From Acinetobacter piscicola (GTDB taxonomy: Bacteria > Pseudomonadota > Gammaproteobacteria > Pseudomonadales > Moraxellaceae), in NCBI RefSeq assembly GCF_002233755.1, contig NZ_KZ268704.1, forward strand, positions 114,473-178,472: a stretch of 64,000 nt of DNA, in the 5' to 3' direction. Each line of letters opens with the position of its first letter. The stretch's first letter is position 1. This document shows positions 47,952-57,007 of the stretch, one piece after another. The translations under genes and the position numbers were made by a program. The notes below the pieces were generated by a model. It was not told where the DNA came from. It made no database searches and saw nothing but the letters and a program-made list of their open reading frames with translations.

Positions 47952-50900
47952 CTCACACATTTAATTTGAGAGCATAAGTTTCTATATTGCTCAGGAGTTA
48001 AAAAAGTTCCAGGAGTAGGAAGAATTTCATAATGTTTTGGATCTGCTCCTCTTTGAAAAATTCCTAATCCATTTGGAAGGCTATTCGGATCAACTTTATA
48101 TGGAACAAATCCCTTAGAAGTTAAACTGGTAGGATTATTAAATAATGAAACTCCTCGTGCATAAGGATCACTTCCATTTTTTACGAAACTATTAGCATCT
48201 ATTTTAAACTCAGTAGCGCGTGGATTAAAGTGAGGAACATCTACTGCTTTAGCTCCTCTATAAAAATCAATTGCTTTATCAGCAATTTTAGCTCCTTTAG
48301 CTTGAGGAGGTTCACCATCTGCTAATCCATCAGCAGTAAGTACAAATCCCCCAGCAACTGCTAAAAAATAAAATACTGGAGCTACCCCACCCGTTACATT
48401 ACTCATTTCACTATCTGATAGTCTAGACAATGTTGAAGAGCCGTTATTTAATGAATTATTCAAATACCTAATTTGCTGATTTAAAATTGAATTACTTAAT
48501 GAATTATTGATACCTGTTATCATTGATAACTGACCATCATTCATCATATCTAAGATCAACCCACTCGAATCACTATTCATAACAGGGTTATTCCCTGCAT
48601 AAGCATACGGATTCAAACCACCTTCAAGCCCAATTGGGTCAGGCTCCATATAACGCCCAAGCTCAGGGTTATAATAACGGTTATGGTTATAGAACCGTTT
48701 GCTTTCCTTATCATAATACTGACCTGGGAAACGCAGATTGAATTTTATTGAACCTACTTCTACAGGATCACCTAATCCAAATGCTGTAGAATCCCATGAC
48801 CACACAACTGTTGATGTACTGCTATCAATCAAACGACGTGGTGTATTCAAATGATCTGTAACAATATAATATATTTTAGTTGCTGCACCTGAACCGTAAA
48901 TAGCAGCAACAGGCTTATCCCCCAACCAGACATATTCAACAATCACACCACTAGCGTTGTATTCCCCAATCAAATGACTGCTTTCATCATAAACATACTG
49001 TACAGCTGTCGCCTGAACACCATGCGTGGGCGAAGTTCTTAAACTACGCTCATTTTTATGGTTATAATTCATGTAGTAATAATCAACAGTTCCATGCTCA
49101 ATTTTGCGCCTGCCGCCATTGTCATAAGAACCGCCACCATAAGTACCATAGGCTAAATCGCCCATGGGGGTGTAAGTCAGATATTGGGCATTACCATCCT
49201 TACTGTAGCTGTTTAGCCTGTTATTATTGTAGGTAGAGTCTGCATTTGTGGCTGGTTGCAGATGATTTCCTGTCGCCCTTAAACTGGTCCGATTGCCATT
49301 CCTGTCATAGGTATATGTTATACCATAGACACTGGTTGCACCATTGGTCCGCTTCTCAGTCAGCAGCCGGTTAACATTGTCATATGTAAAAACATCCCTC
49401 GTACCATCATGACGGGTCAGGCTGGTAATACGGCCTTCACTATCCCGTCCATAAGCTAAAGAATAATTGATATTACCTGCTGTATTGCTGTTGCTTATAG
49501 AACTGATATTTCCGATTGAATCATAATTTATTTTCTGACTGGCATTGCCAGATGCACCCCAAGACAGGCTAGCAAGATCACCGCCACCGTTATAGCTGAT
49601 CAGGCGGCTGATGACTGTACCGGATACACTGATGCTGGTCACCTGTCCCTTGGATAGGTTAAGTCCATAATTAATTACTCGGCCTGAAGGTAAAGTTGTT
49701 GAAGTCAGTTTTCCTGCTGTACTGTAGCTGTAACCTACGGACAATGCCTGCCCAGTATTATAGAAATAATTGAGTTGTGTCTTTTTGGTAATACGGTCAT
49801 AGCTGTCATAACTGTAACTAGTATCAATATCATAACCTGTACTGGTTGTTACCTTGTCAAGCCGCCCATAACGACTTTGATCATAGGTGTAGCTGTCATT
49901 CACCTGATGCTCAGTATCAGTGGAACCGCTGCTAGCCTTGCAGGCAAAATTGGTATAACGACCAATTTCATCAATGTTGTTATAGTCACATTGACGGGTT
50001 CCATGCAGACGCCTGGTCAGTTGATCGGCATTATTATAAGTATAGGTTTTTTGACCAAAGTCAGTATTGTTTTCCTGAACCAGCACATTGCCGTTGCGGT
50101 AGGTCAAAGGTGCTGACCCTGCATTGAGTGCATCTTTTGCTGAAATCACATTGTCATTGGTATCGTAATCTTTGGTATCCGTATTACCATTGCCGTCAGT
50201 ATGCGTTTTTATACGGTTGAGCAGATCATATGTCCATTTTTCTGTAATCCCAAGTGTATTGGTTGCCTGAATCAGATTTCCATTGTTATCATAGCCATAG
50301 GTGCTCATATACTGACCAGCATCTGTACTTTGCCGTATTCTGTAAGTACGACCCTGAAAATTCAGATCCTGATAAATTGCACTGAAGACATTTCCAGCAC
50401 TGTCAGTTCTTTTATAACTTTCCTGTGTTCCAATTGGATGATAGGTATATTTCTCAATCGTGTCGTCAGGTAAAACTGACTGTATGCGTCTTCCTGCTAC
50501 ATCATACTGATACGTGACGACTTCACCATCAGGGCTGGTCTGGCTGATCATCTGTTTGAGATCATTATAACCATAAGTGATTGTTTGCCCAGTGACAGTG
50601 CCTGATGCACCACCTGCACCTACAGTTTTACTTTTTACAGTACCATCAACATTATAGACTAGTTTTTCTACCATCCCGTTTGGCGAGACAATACGTTCGG
50701 GCTGACCAAATGAATTGAAGCCCACATACTGCGTTATTCGGCTAATACCACTTACAACCTTAGAGATATTAGCTACATTACCATACGCATCATAGGCATA
50801 AGTGATTTTATCACGTGGCCCATCGACATTGACTAACAGCCCCAGCCCGATAAAGTTTGCTTCATAGTAACTGTAATTAGTCACTTTACTAGTACTGCCA

Positions 50901-52744
50901 GCTTGTGTTGAACTTTCAGTCTGAGTAATAATTTGCCCACGATTATTTAGTACATTAGTAATTTTCAGGTTAGGTGTTTGTATGGTTTCAGGTGTGGAAT
51001 AAGGGTTAGGCTGGCCATCAGCCAGTAATCCATAGACGTAGGTTGTCAGACGGCTCAGTGGCGTATCTGCTGCTTCTGTTGTGGATGTAAGACGGTTGCG
51101 ACTATCATAAGTGTAGACTGTATTACTGGCATTGACATCCCTCACCTGAATAAGACGGCTGCGTGCAGTATCAAAAGTTGCTGAAGTTAATGGCTTTTTA
51201 TTTGATGTCAGACAAGGATAGCCTGTATTCGTTAACGTAATACTTTTGTCAGAGTTGATAGTAGTCTGCACAATGGTGGTCGCCCCACTGACCCCATCCA
51301 GTGCAAAGTTTAGATTGATACTTTTAGAAATATCATCATATACCGTAGTATTGTCCGCTACTGTTCCATTATCAGGTGTAAATGACCTTAATGTTGTCTG
51401 AGCTGTAGAATAAGTATTTCCACTGCCTAAAACATAATTTTGAGTTACATCCCACAGACGTACAATTTGAGAAAGTGAATTTTTAACCTGTTTTAAAACA
51501 GGATAATAATAACTACTGTCAGCTGTTCTACCTTTACTTGCAACATAAGCTTTCATGGCTCCCAGTTCGGTTAATGCGTTCACATAGGTCGTTTGTCCTG
51601 CTGCTGTCGAATTACTTTCAATCAGAGCATAAACTTTCGCTGTTATACCTGTACTGGGAGTTTTTACATCATATGACTCGTATTTAAACTCAGCAACCTG
51701 AGTTACTTCCTGTCCTGCATCAGCATAGCTGACCTTAGTCACTAGGCGGGATTCATCAATTGTCTGCCCACTACCAATATTAGGGTCATCAAAGGTATGC
51801 TCAATCATTAATTTATTATTAAAATTATCAGTAACCTGTGTCAGATTCATTAAGCCATCATATTGCATATCTAGGCTGCGTCCCTGAGATTCAATACGTG
51901 CGACACGGTATAAATCTAATGAAACTGTTGATGTAGTCTCCAGATATGGAGCAGTATTGGATCGACTCCCACTAAGTCCCGACGGCCAAGAGCCTGTGGT
52001 TGTGCTCATATTTCCAAATCTATCAATATATAAATTTAGATTATTAAAAGATGATGTTGCTGGGGCTGTTCTATAATTATCACTTGAAATGGTATACTTA
52101 ACTCCATTCTTTGTAATAACCAAATTTCCATTTATACGATTTAATTCATACTCACCTAAATCAGTATTCCAAGAAAGTTGATTTATTGAATAACGATTCA
52201 TATCACGGATTGCATCTGCGGAATATAATCTAGAGAACCCTCCTTTTTCTTCTTTAAAAACAGTATCAATTGTTTCACCTGGTAATCTAGCAATAATTAA
52301 TTTTGCAGACAATTCTGTTGTTATTGGATTTGATGTTTTTAGAATAAAATAGTTTGTATTAATTGGATTTATTGTTGTTGAATAACTTGTGTATTGCGTT
52401 GTTTTTGTATCAATATTTTGAATAATAATTGATGATTGGTAATTATCGCTCCAACCGCTTGTTGTGTTTTCTGGTTGAGCAAAGGTTTGAGCTGCTGATA
52501 AATTTAAGCGCAGAGGGGCTTTATAATTCAGTGAGTAGGCTAACTTACTGGAAATTAACGGTTGTTGATAAGCAACATCTCCACTCATCAGATCATAACC
52601 AGCCGTACAGGACTGAATACCCGGTGAGTTGGCTGCTGCATAATTTTGTGCAACCACATCGGGTGCCGCATGGATTAATTGAGACATTGATAAAAAATAA
52701 GCAATAAAAAGAATCGCACCACTACGAAAATTAAAATTAATCAT
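47948..52744 (-). CDS. Rhs/YD-repeat polymorphic toxin with Sec signal peptide
   Basis: The protein has 1,598 residues from the ATG at 52744 (AAGG at 8 bases), better than the ATG at 52810. A signal peptide (FRSGAILFIAYFLSMSQLIHA) is followed by a ~450-residue N-terminal region, then many YD repeats (VTYQYDVAGRRIQS, TYAYDAYGNVANIS). The core closes with YMEPDPIGLEGGLNPYAYAG. The ~170-residue tip contains GGVAPVFYFLAVAGGFVLTADG, which could span a membrane, and an unrecognised terminal domain (YRGAKAVDVPHFNPRATEF to LCSQIKCVR). No PAAR or T6SS adaptor is present. The repeat core is visibly richer in GC than its surroundings. Confidence 0.88.
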   Translation of the reverse strand: MINFNFRSGAILFIAYFLSMSQLIHAAPDVVAQNYAAANSPGIQSCTAGYDLMSGDVAYQQPLISSKLAYSLNYKAPLRLNLSAAQTFAQPENTTSGWSDNYQSSIIIQNIDTKTTQYTSYSTTINPINTNYFILKTSNPITTELSAKLIIARLPGETIDTVFKEEKGGFSRLYSADAIRDMNRYSINQLSWNTDLGEYELNRINGNLVITKNGVKYTISSDNYRTAPATSSFNNLNLYIDRFGNMSTTTGSWPSGLSGSRSNTAPYLETTSTVSLDLYRVARIESQGRSLDMQYDGLMNLTQVTDNFNNKLMIEHTFDDPNIGSGQTIDESRLVTKVSYADAGQEVTQVAEFKYESYDVKTPSTGITAKVYALIESNSTAAGQTTYVNALTELGAMKAYVASKGRTADSSYYYPVLKQVKNSLSQIVRLWDVTQNYVLGSGNTYSTAQTTLRSFTPDNGTVADNTTVYDDISKSINLNFALDGVSGATTIVQTTINSDKSITLTNTGYPCLTSNKKPLTSATFDTARSRLIQVRDVNASNTVYTYDSRNRLTSTTEAADTPLSRLTTYVYGLLADGQPNPYSTPETIQTPNLKITNVLNNRGQIITQTESSTQAGSTSKVTNYSYYEANFIGLGLLVNVDGPRDKITYAYDAYGNVANISKVVSGISRITQYVGFNSFGQPERIVSPNGMVEKLVYNVDGTVKSKTVGAGGASGTVTGQTITYGYNDLKQMISQTSPDGEVVTYQYDVAGRRIQSVLPDDTIEKYTYHPIGTQESYKRTDSAGNVFSAIYQDLNFQGRTYRIRQSTDAGQYMSTYGYDNNGNLIQATNTLGITEKWTYDLLNRIKTHTDGNGNTDTKDYDTNDNVISAKDALNAGSAPLTYRNGNVLVQENNTDFGQKTYTYNNADQLTRRLHGTRQCDYNNIDEIGRYTNFACKASSGSTDTEHQVNDSYTYDQSRYGRLDKVTTSTGYDIDTSYSYDSYDRITKKTQLNYFYNTGQALSVGYSYSTAGKLTSTTLPSGRVINYGLNLSKGQVTSISVSGTVISRLISYNGGGDLASLSWGASGNASQKINYDSIGNISSISNSNTAGNINYSLAYGRDSEGRITSLTRHDGTRDVFTYDNVNRLLTEKRTNGATSVYGITYTYDRNGNRTSLRATGNHLQPATNADSTYNNNRLNSYSKDGNAQYLTYTPMGDLAYGTYGGGSYDNGGRRKIEHGTVDYYYMNYNHKNERSLRTSPTHGVQATAVQYVYDESSHLIGEYNASGVIVEYVWLGDKPVAAIYGSGAATKIYYIVTDHLNTPRRLIDSSTSTVVWSWDSTAFGLGDPVEVGSIKFNLRFPGQYYDKESKRFYNHNRYYNPELGRYMEPDPIGLEGGLNPYAYAGNNPVMNSDSSGLILDMMNDGQLSMITGINNSLSNSILNQQIRYLNNSLNNGSSTLSRLSDSEMSNVTGGVAPVFYFLAVAGGFVLTADGLADGEPPQAKGAKIADKAIDFYRGAKAVDVPHFNPRATEFKIDANSFVKNGSDPYARGVSLFNNPTSLTSKGFVPYKVDPNSLPNGLGIFQRGADPKHYEILPTPGTFLTPEQYRNLCSQIKCVR
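48588..48652 (-). repeat. 65-bp perfect direct repeat, copy B (in rhs)
   Basis: This is the partner of copy A, 1,278 bases away. It encodes the core-tip hinge of the intact rhs gene. Confidence 0.9.
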
Positions 52745-52757
52745 TTTATTAGCCTTA

Positions 52758-53000
52758 TTATTTGGATGTATCTGGCATAGTCGAAATGTTATGTGATTTA
52801 CCATCTGCAACCACAGGCATATTTGAAACAGGGGCTTTTTCTAAGGCAGCCTCGTTCATCAACCGAGCCTGATTTTTCCCGAAATCTTCGTTATATCCAG
52901 CAGCAACATTACTATTCGTTGCCTGTTCTGTCTTACAACCTGTTATAAAAATACAGCAACAAAATATAGCTGTTTTTAAACCTGAGAGATTTTTTATCAT
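52758..53000 (-). CDS. Small lipoprotein partner of Rhs
   Basis: The protein has 80 residues with a lipoprotein signal: the hydrophobic stretch IFCCCIFITGC places Cys22 in a lipobox. The start at 53000 follows GGAAG. The mature ~58 residues are polar and lack a known domain. It ends 13 bases before the rhs start, so the two are one operon. It may help anchor or display the Rhs protein at the outer membrane. The upstream interval 53001-53319 holds the likely promoter and no gene. Confidence 0.75.
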   Translation of the reverse strand: MIKNLSGLKTAIFCCCIFITGCKTEQATNSNVAAGYNEDFGKNQARLMNEAALEKAPVSNMPVVADGKSHNISTMPDTSK

Positions 53001-53319
53001 CGATATACTTCCTTATTTTTAATAATATTGTTGATTAATTTCAATACTTTGCTAGTTTTGCACAATCTTGTATATTTAATCCAAATTTTATCGATAACTA
53101 TAATTCATTTTCTAGTTATTAACAATCTACGGGATTTTTTCTCTTCATATACATCTCCGCCTTCAATATCCCAATCTTTGATCGTTTTTATTTTTCAAAG
53201 GTTGTATTTTTCCATTTGTTGTTTTTGTCCATCCATTCAAAATGTTATTAAGTCTAATTTTTTGAAGCTTATTCAAGTGATGAAGTAATAAAAATATCAG
53301 TTATGTAATTTGATTTGTT

Positions 53320-53884
53320 TTAATCATAAAAATCTCTGATTTTATTAAATGCTCTAATTGCATCATAAGCATTATGCTGAGAGTATTTTATCGGTTTCAT
53401 CATTGTAATCTTTTTATATATTTCATAATCTTCTTTATGAGTAAAATTAAGTTCATTTTTTTGTTCCAATGATGTAAAAAAATTTAAAATAAATTCAAAT
53501 ACAAGAGTTTGAGTAAATCTTAATTCAGTACTTCGTTGTAATTTTTTTATATATTTTTCAGCAAAATTCAATATCAAATACCTTCTTGAATAGTTTTGGT
53601 CAATTGCTTCTGAATAAAGTAAAAAAGTCACCATAAGTACATCAAGTGGATGACCTTCTTCAATTTCATTTAGCAATTTTTGGGTTGTTGGAGCACGTTT
53701 AAGAATTGAGCCTCCAATTTCTTCTATATATAAAACTTTACCCATAATACAAGGTGATGTGTGCTGCATAAAGCGTTGGGTTCAAATCTTTCTTCGTTTT
53801 TCCAAGAACCTTTGCAATTTCTGACGCTTTTAAAGGCCCTTTATCCTTTAAAACTGTTAAAATGTTTTTTAATAATTCATTCAT
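53320..53884 (-). pseudogene. Frameshifted winged-helix protein gene
   Basis: A 48-residue frame starts at 53884 (MNELLKNILTVLKDKGPLKA) and reads as a winged helix (ASEIAKVLGKTKKDLNPTLY), closing at 53738. An overlapping frame then runs open from 53769 for 149 residues (MQHTSPCIMGKVLYIEE onward), with no start signal of its own. A one-base change near 53755 would join them into a ~190-residue protein. It might instead be two genes. The function is unknown. Confidence 0.5.
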
Positions 53885-54036
53885 AATCAAGACTAAACTT
53901 AGAGAGTTTTAACAGAGCTATTAGGATAAAGTCACTTTCACTGGTGAGATTTATTCTACATCATGAAGAGATTAACTTTTACAAATGTAATTGGAAATTA
54001 GACTCAAAATCTAATTATGCAGCTTACCCCCCACTA

Positions 54037-54714
54037 TCAAAAATATTTTGTTGCTAACTTTTCCAATTCTTTTGCATGTCTGGCCTGCCAACCATTTTTA
54101 ATTGCCCAAAATTTAACATCTTCAGGTTCTACTTGATGTCCTTCATTTTTCAATTTTAGGAATATACGCTTGGCAAATTCTTTATCAGATGGATGTACTA
54201 GCCCTGTAGATAAGTTTATTACTTTGGTTAAACGGCTTAAAGCCTCTTCAACATCTTGCGTAAAAGTCAGAGGTTTAATTATCCAAGAAGAATTCCCCCA
54301 GATAACTGGATTCCAACATGCTAACCATTTTTTCCCTTCCTCTTCATGCCAAGGCAAATATACGATTGCTTGAACTGTTCTTAGAGCATCAATAATGGAC
54401 ATATCTTCCTCTGATAAGTAAGTAGCCAGTAAAGTGCCAAAATTTTTATGCGAAGAAAGATTACGAGGAATTTCTAGATTCATTGATATTCCATGCCCTA
54501 AATCTACAACTCCTCCTTTACACAATAACTTAGAAATTCGATCGCCAAAGAACTCTCCAATTATAGTGTCAGGAAAACCACCTTTGGCAGGTACAACTAA
54601 AGTGATTTGGCCAATACCATTTGAATGTGAAAATTTTATTGCCTCAGCCAATGCCATCTTAAAAGCATCAACATTTGGACCATGATTTTCAATTAAAAAC
54701 CTTTGAATGTTCAC
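54037..54714 (-). CDS. Unknown cargo protein
   Basis: The protein has 225 residues, starting at GTG with AGAG upstream. The N-terminal half has an alternating strand/helix pattern (GIGQITLVVPAKGGFPDTIIGEFFG). The C terminus has a helical KNGWQARHAKELEKLATKYF. It has no recognised domain and no close neighbour on its strand. Codon use looks like the rest of the island. It could be a defence or stress gene, but nothing in the sequence shows this. Confidence 0.6.
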   Translation of the reverse strand: MNIQRFLIENHGPNVDAFKMALAEAIKFSHSNGIGQITLVVPAKGGFPDTIIGEFFGDRISKLLCKGGVVDLGHGISMNLEIPRNLSSHKNFGTLLATYLSEEDMSIIDALRTVQAIVYLPWHEEEGKKWLACWNPVIWGNSSWIIKPLTFTQDVEEALSRLTKVINLSTGLVHPSDKEFAKRIFLKLKNEGHQVEPEDVKFWAIKNGWQARHAKELEKLATKYF

Positions 54715-55081
54715 ATTATATCTCTTTTATTTCATTAAATATTTTCATCGTACACAACCTGTCCTTGATACTTAAAATTGTTAAAAGTTAGTAGAACATT
54801 ATTGTATGCACATGAAGCCCATTAGTAGAATATTCAAACTTGACTCAGCTTGTAGTTTATGGCGATTCTTTCATAGCATGAAATAATAGTATAATTAATA
54901 TGTTATTGGGTCTATGAGTTTAGGGTGATACTTTATTACTAGATCTGCACTGATTGAAGAAAAATGTGAACTGTAAAGGTGAAACTTTATTTTTTTCAAA
55001 TAGATGAATTAATATAAATCAACGAAATAAGGCTGGAACAAGATGAAACTTTATAAAGTGCTTTCACACAAGAGCTTTTAA
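54715..55081. other. Gene-free interval in the island
   Basis: No supported coding region was found on either strand. The sequence is AT-rich. It adjoins the methyltransferase remnant and may contain further decayed DNA. Confidence 0.5.
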
Positions 55082-55439
55082 TTAATGCGCTTCATTATCA
55101 TCTAAAATGATCCAAATAGAACCATCTTCTGCCAAAAGCTCTTTTAATAATTGTAAACGTAGATACATCATTGACAGCCATTGAGTATATTTAAACTTGT
55201 TATCATAGTGTTCGAAAGCAGATTGCGTGTGTATGGTGGGTCAATAAAGATACACTTCACTTGTCCGCTATAAAGGGGCAAAAGTGCTTTGAGAGCCTGT
55301 AAATTATCCCCTTGAATAATAAGATTATCTTTGCTTGCTTCTCATCACCATAAGATTTTTCGAATTTTAAAAGATGATATGGAACTTGGGTCGCTGTTTC
55401 TTCAGCTTGGTTTCGGTTCACCCAATCAAGTAAAGGCAT
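55082..55439 (-). pseudogene. Truncated, frameshifted adenine DNA methyltransferase (type III Mod-like)
   Basis: The frame from 55439 reads MPLLDWVNRNQAEETATQVP and continues to YGDEKQAK. After a shift near 55337 another frame gives NLIIQGDNLQALKALLPLY, then CIFIDPPY (the DPPY catalytic motif) and a stretch ending SIWIILDDNEAH. Only the N-terminal ~120 residues of a typical ~600-residue enzyme remain. No restriction subunit is nearby, so this is decayed cargo from an older defence system. Confidence 0.75.
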
Positions 55440-55519
55440 AACATAACTGAATATAAGATAAAAATTGACTTAATCTTATCAAAAATGCCTCAATCAATGG
55501 GCAATTGAGGCAATATTTT

Positions 55520-56749
55520 TCAAATATTTTCTTCGTCGTTTTGCATCCCAACAGATTCAACCCATAATGCTAAAATTTCATCAGGGGTAAACTTATGCCA
55601 TTTTTCACAATTTCTAATGATAGTTGAACTAATAAATACCTCAACCTCAGAATATGTCCAATTCTCTAAAAGCGGTTTGGGATACTTAGGTTTCTCATTT
55701 CTCATTTGTAAAAAATCAATAGCTAATGAAATTTTCGTCGCAAAAATAGTATCTTTATGAAAAATATTACAATTTTTAGAATGCTCAATTTCATATAAGC
55801 GAGATGCCGCCATTTTTGCTTGATAATCTAGTACGCTATATATTTCATTTAAATTATATTTTTTCAACATTCTTATTAAATCAATTTCAAGTGCATTATT
55901 TTTTTTAATCGGTATACTTTTCATTTCACAAATATAATCGAGCAAAATATATATTTCTTCTAAGCGCTTACAGGTTATAAATTTTTCAATTTCAATACAA
56001 TCGTCAATTGAAAGTTTAGCTTTTATTATTTCTAGATAAAGCTCTTCAATCCAACTCTCTAAATCTTCAAATTTTTCAGGAATTACAACTTTTATTTTAC
56101 TTTTAAAATTCAATCGTAGATAGTTGTTTATTTCCTGTTTCATTACTTCACTAATATATTGTCCATACTTAAGTATCAAATTACGTAATTCAGCTTGGTT
56201 TTCTAAAAATTCATCATTTTGACTTGTTTTGAAGAGATAACCTTTTTTTAAAAAACAATCTAATGAATTTCCGCTTCCACATACATCAATATTATTAAAG
56301 TGCTCTAATACGTGAGATGAGATCACTCCATTTTTTTCAATTTTTGTTTTAGTAAGGAGGACAAATAAAAATATTTTTTCTAAATATTTAAGCTCTTCAA
56401 TTGGTGAAATGACTTCTGAAATTGTTTGTGAAGTATTAAACTCTCTAAATGTATTTAGAATTTTTTTTGTACGTCTATCAGCAATTAATGAACGACAGTT
56501 ATGACAAATTAATTTATCAGAAAAACTATTCCATTTATAATAATTAATATCTTTACGCTTATAGGCTTTAAATTCTTTAAAGCACTTTTTACAACTCATT
56601 AATTCACTAAATTTTAAAAATCCACTATTTCTAACAATACGTTCTAATGTCTCTGGCGATTTAATACCGTATTTACGTAATAGGCTAGCAAGACTGTAAG
56701 TAAATTTTTGACTTTCGAAATTTTTGAAAGACCAATAATCTTTCAACAT
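55520..56749 (-). CDS. Unknown protein with N-terminal zinc-finger-like region; 5' end disrupted by a tandem repeat
   Basis: The open frame from the ATG at 56749 gives 409 residues. CKKCFKEF and CHNC (about 53-85) suggest one zinc finger; the rest is helical with no known domain. No ribosome binding site precedes this ATG. A better start exists at 56857, with AAGGAG 9 bases upstream (MVNKDYELVTNVTYEDFN), but that frame stops inside an 8-bp tandem repeat. With exactly two repeat units, it would run in frame into the 409-residue ORF. The present form may therefore be off, or made only by reinitiation. Confidence 0.6.
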   Translation of the reverse strand: MLKDYWSFKNFESQKFTYSLASLLRKYGIKSPETLERIVRNSGFLKFSELMSCKKCFKEFKAYKRKDINYYKWNSFSDKLICHNCRSLIADRRTKKILNTFREFNTSQTISEVISPIEELKYLEKIFLFVLLTKTKIEKNGVISSHVLEHFNNIDVCGSGNSLDCFLKKGYLFKTSQNDEFLENQAELRNLILKYGQYISEVMKQEINNYLRLNFKSKIKVVIPEKFEDLESWIEELYLEIIKAKLSIDDCIEIEKFITCKRLEEIYILLDYICEMKSIPIKKNNALEIDLIRMLKKYNLNEIYSVLDYQAKMAASRLYEIEHSKNCNIFHKDTIFATKISLAIDFLQMRNEKPKYPKPLLENWTYSEVEVFISSTIIRNCEKWHKFTPDEILALWVESVGMQNDEENI

Positions 56750-56804
56750 TTCAACATTTCAATATTTCAATATTTCAATATTTCAATATTTCAATATTTC
56801 AATA
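56741..56804. repeat. Octanucleotide tandem repeat, 8 units
   Basis: On the plus strand there are two TTTCAACA units then six TTTCAATA units. It lies across the 5' end of the unknown gene above. Units of 8 bp are typical of slipped-strand tracts. Every frame through three or more units meets TGA on the minus strand. Confidence 0.95.
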
Positions 56805-57007
56805 TTAAAATCTTCATAAGTTACATTCGTCACAAGTTCATAATCTTTATTCACCATTTAACAAAACTCCTTACGTACAATTTTAAAAATACTAACTCAA
56901 TTAATTTAAAATATTTTAGAAAATAGTATATATACTTATTATGTATACTAGGTATAAGTTAATAATTTATATTGATTAAATACAATATAGTATAAAAAAT
57001 GAGGTTA

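Noticed and set aside
47948..52744. Rhs considered as a T6SS cargo effector
   Set aside because: No PAAR, VgrG or adaptor gene is present, and the protein begins with a Sec signal peptide.
56741..56804. Tandem octamers considered as a CRISPR array or iterons
   Set aside because: There are no spacers, the units are 8 bases and contiguous, and no cas or rep gene is present.
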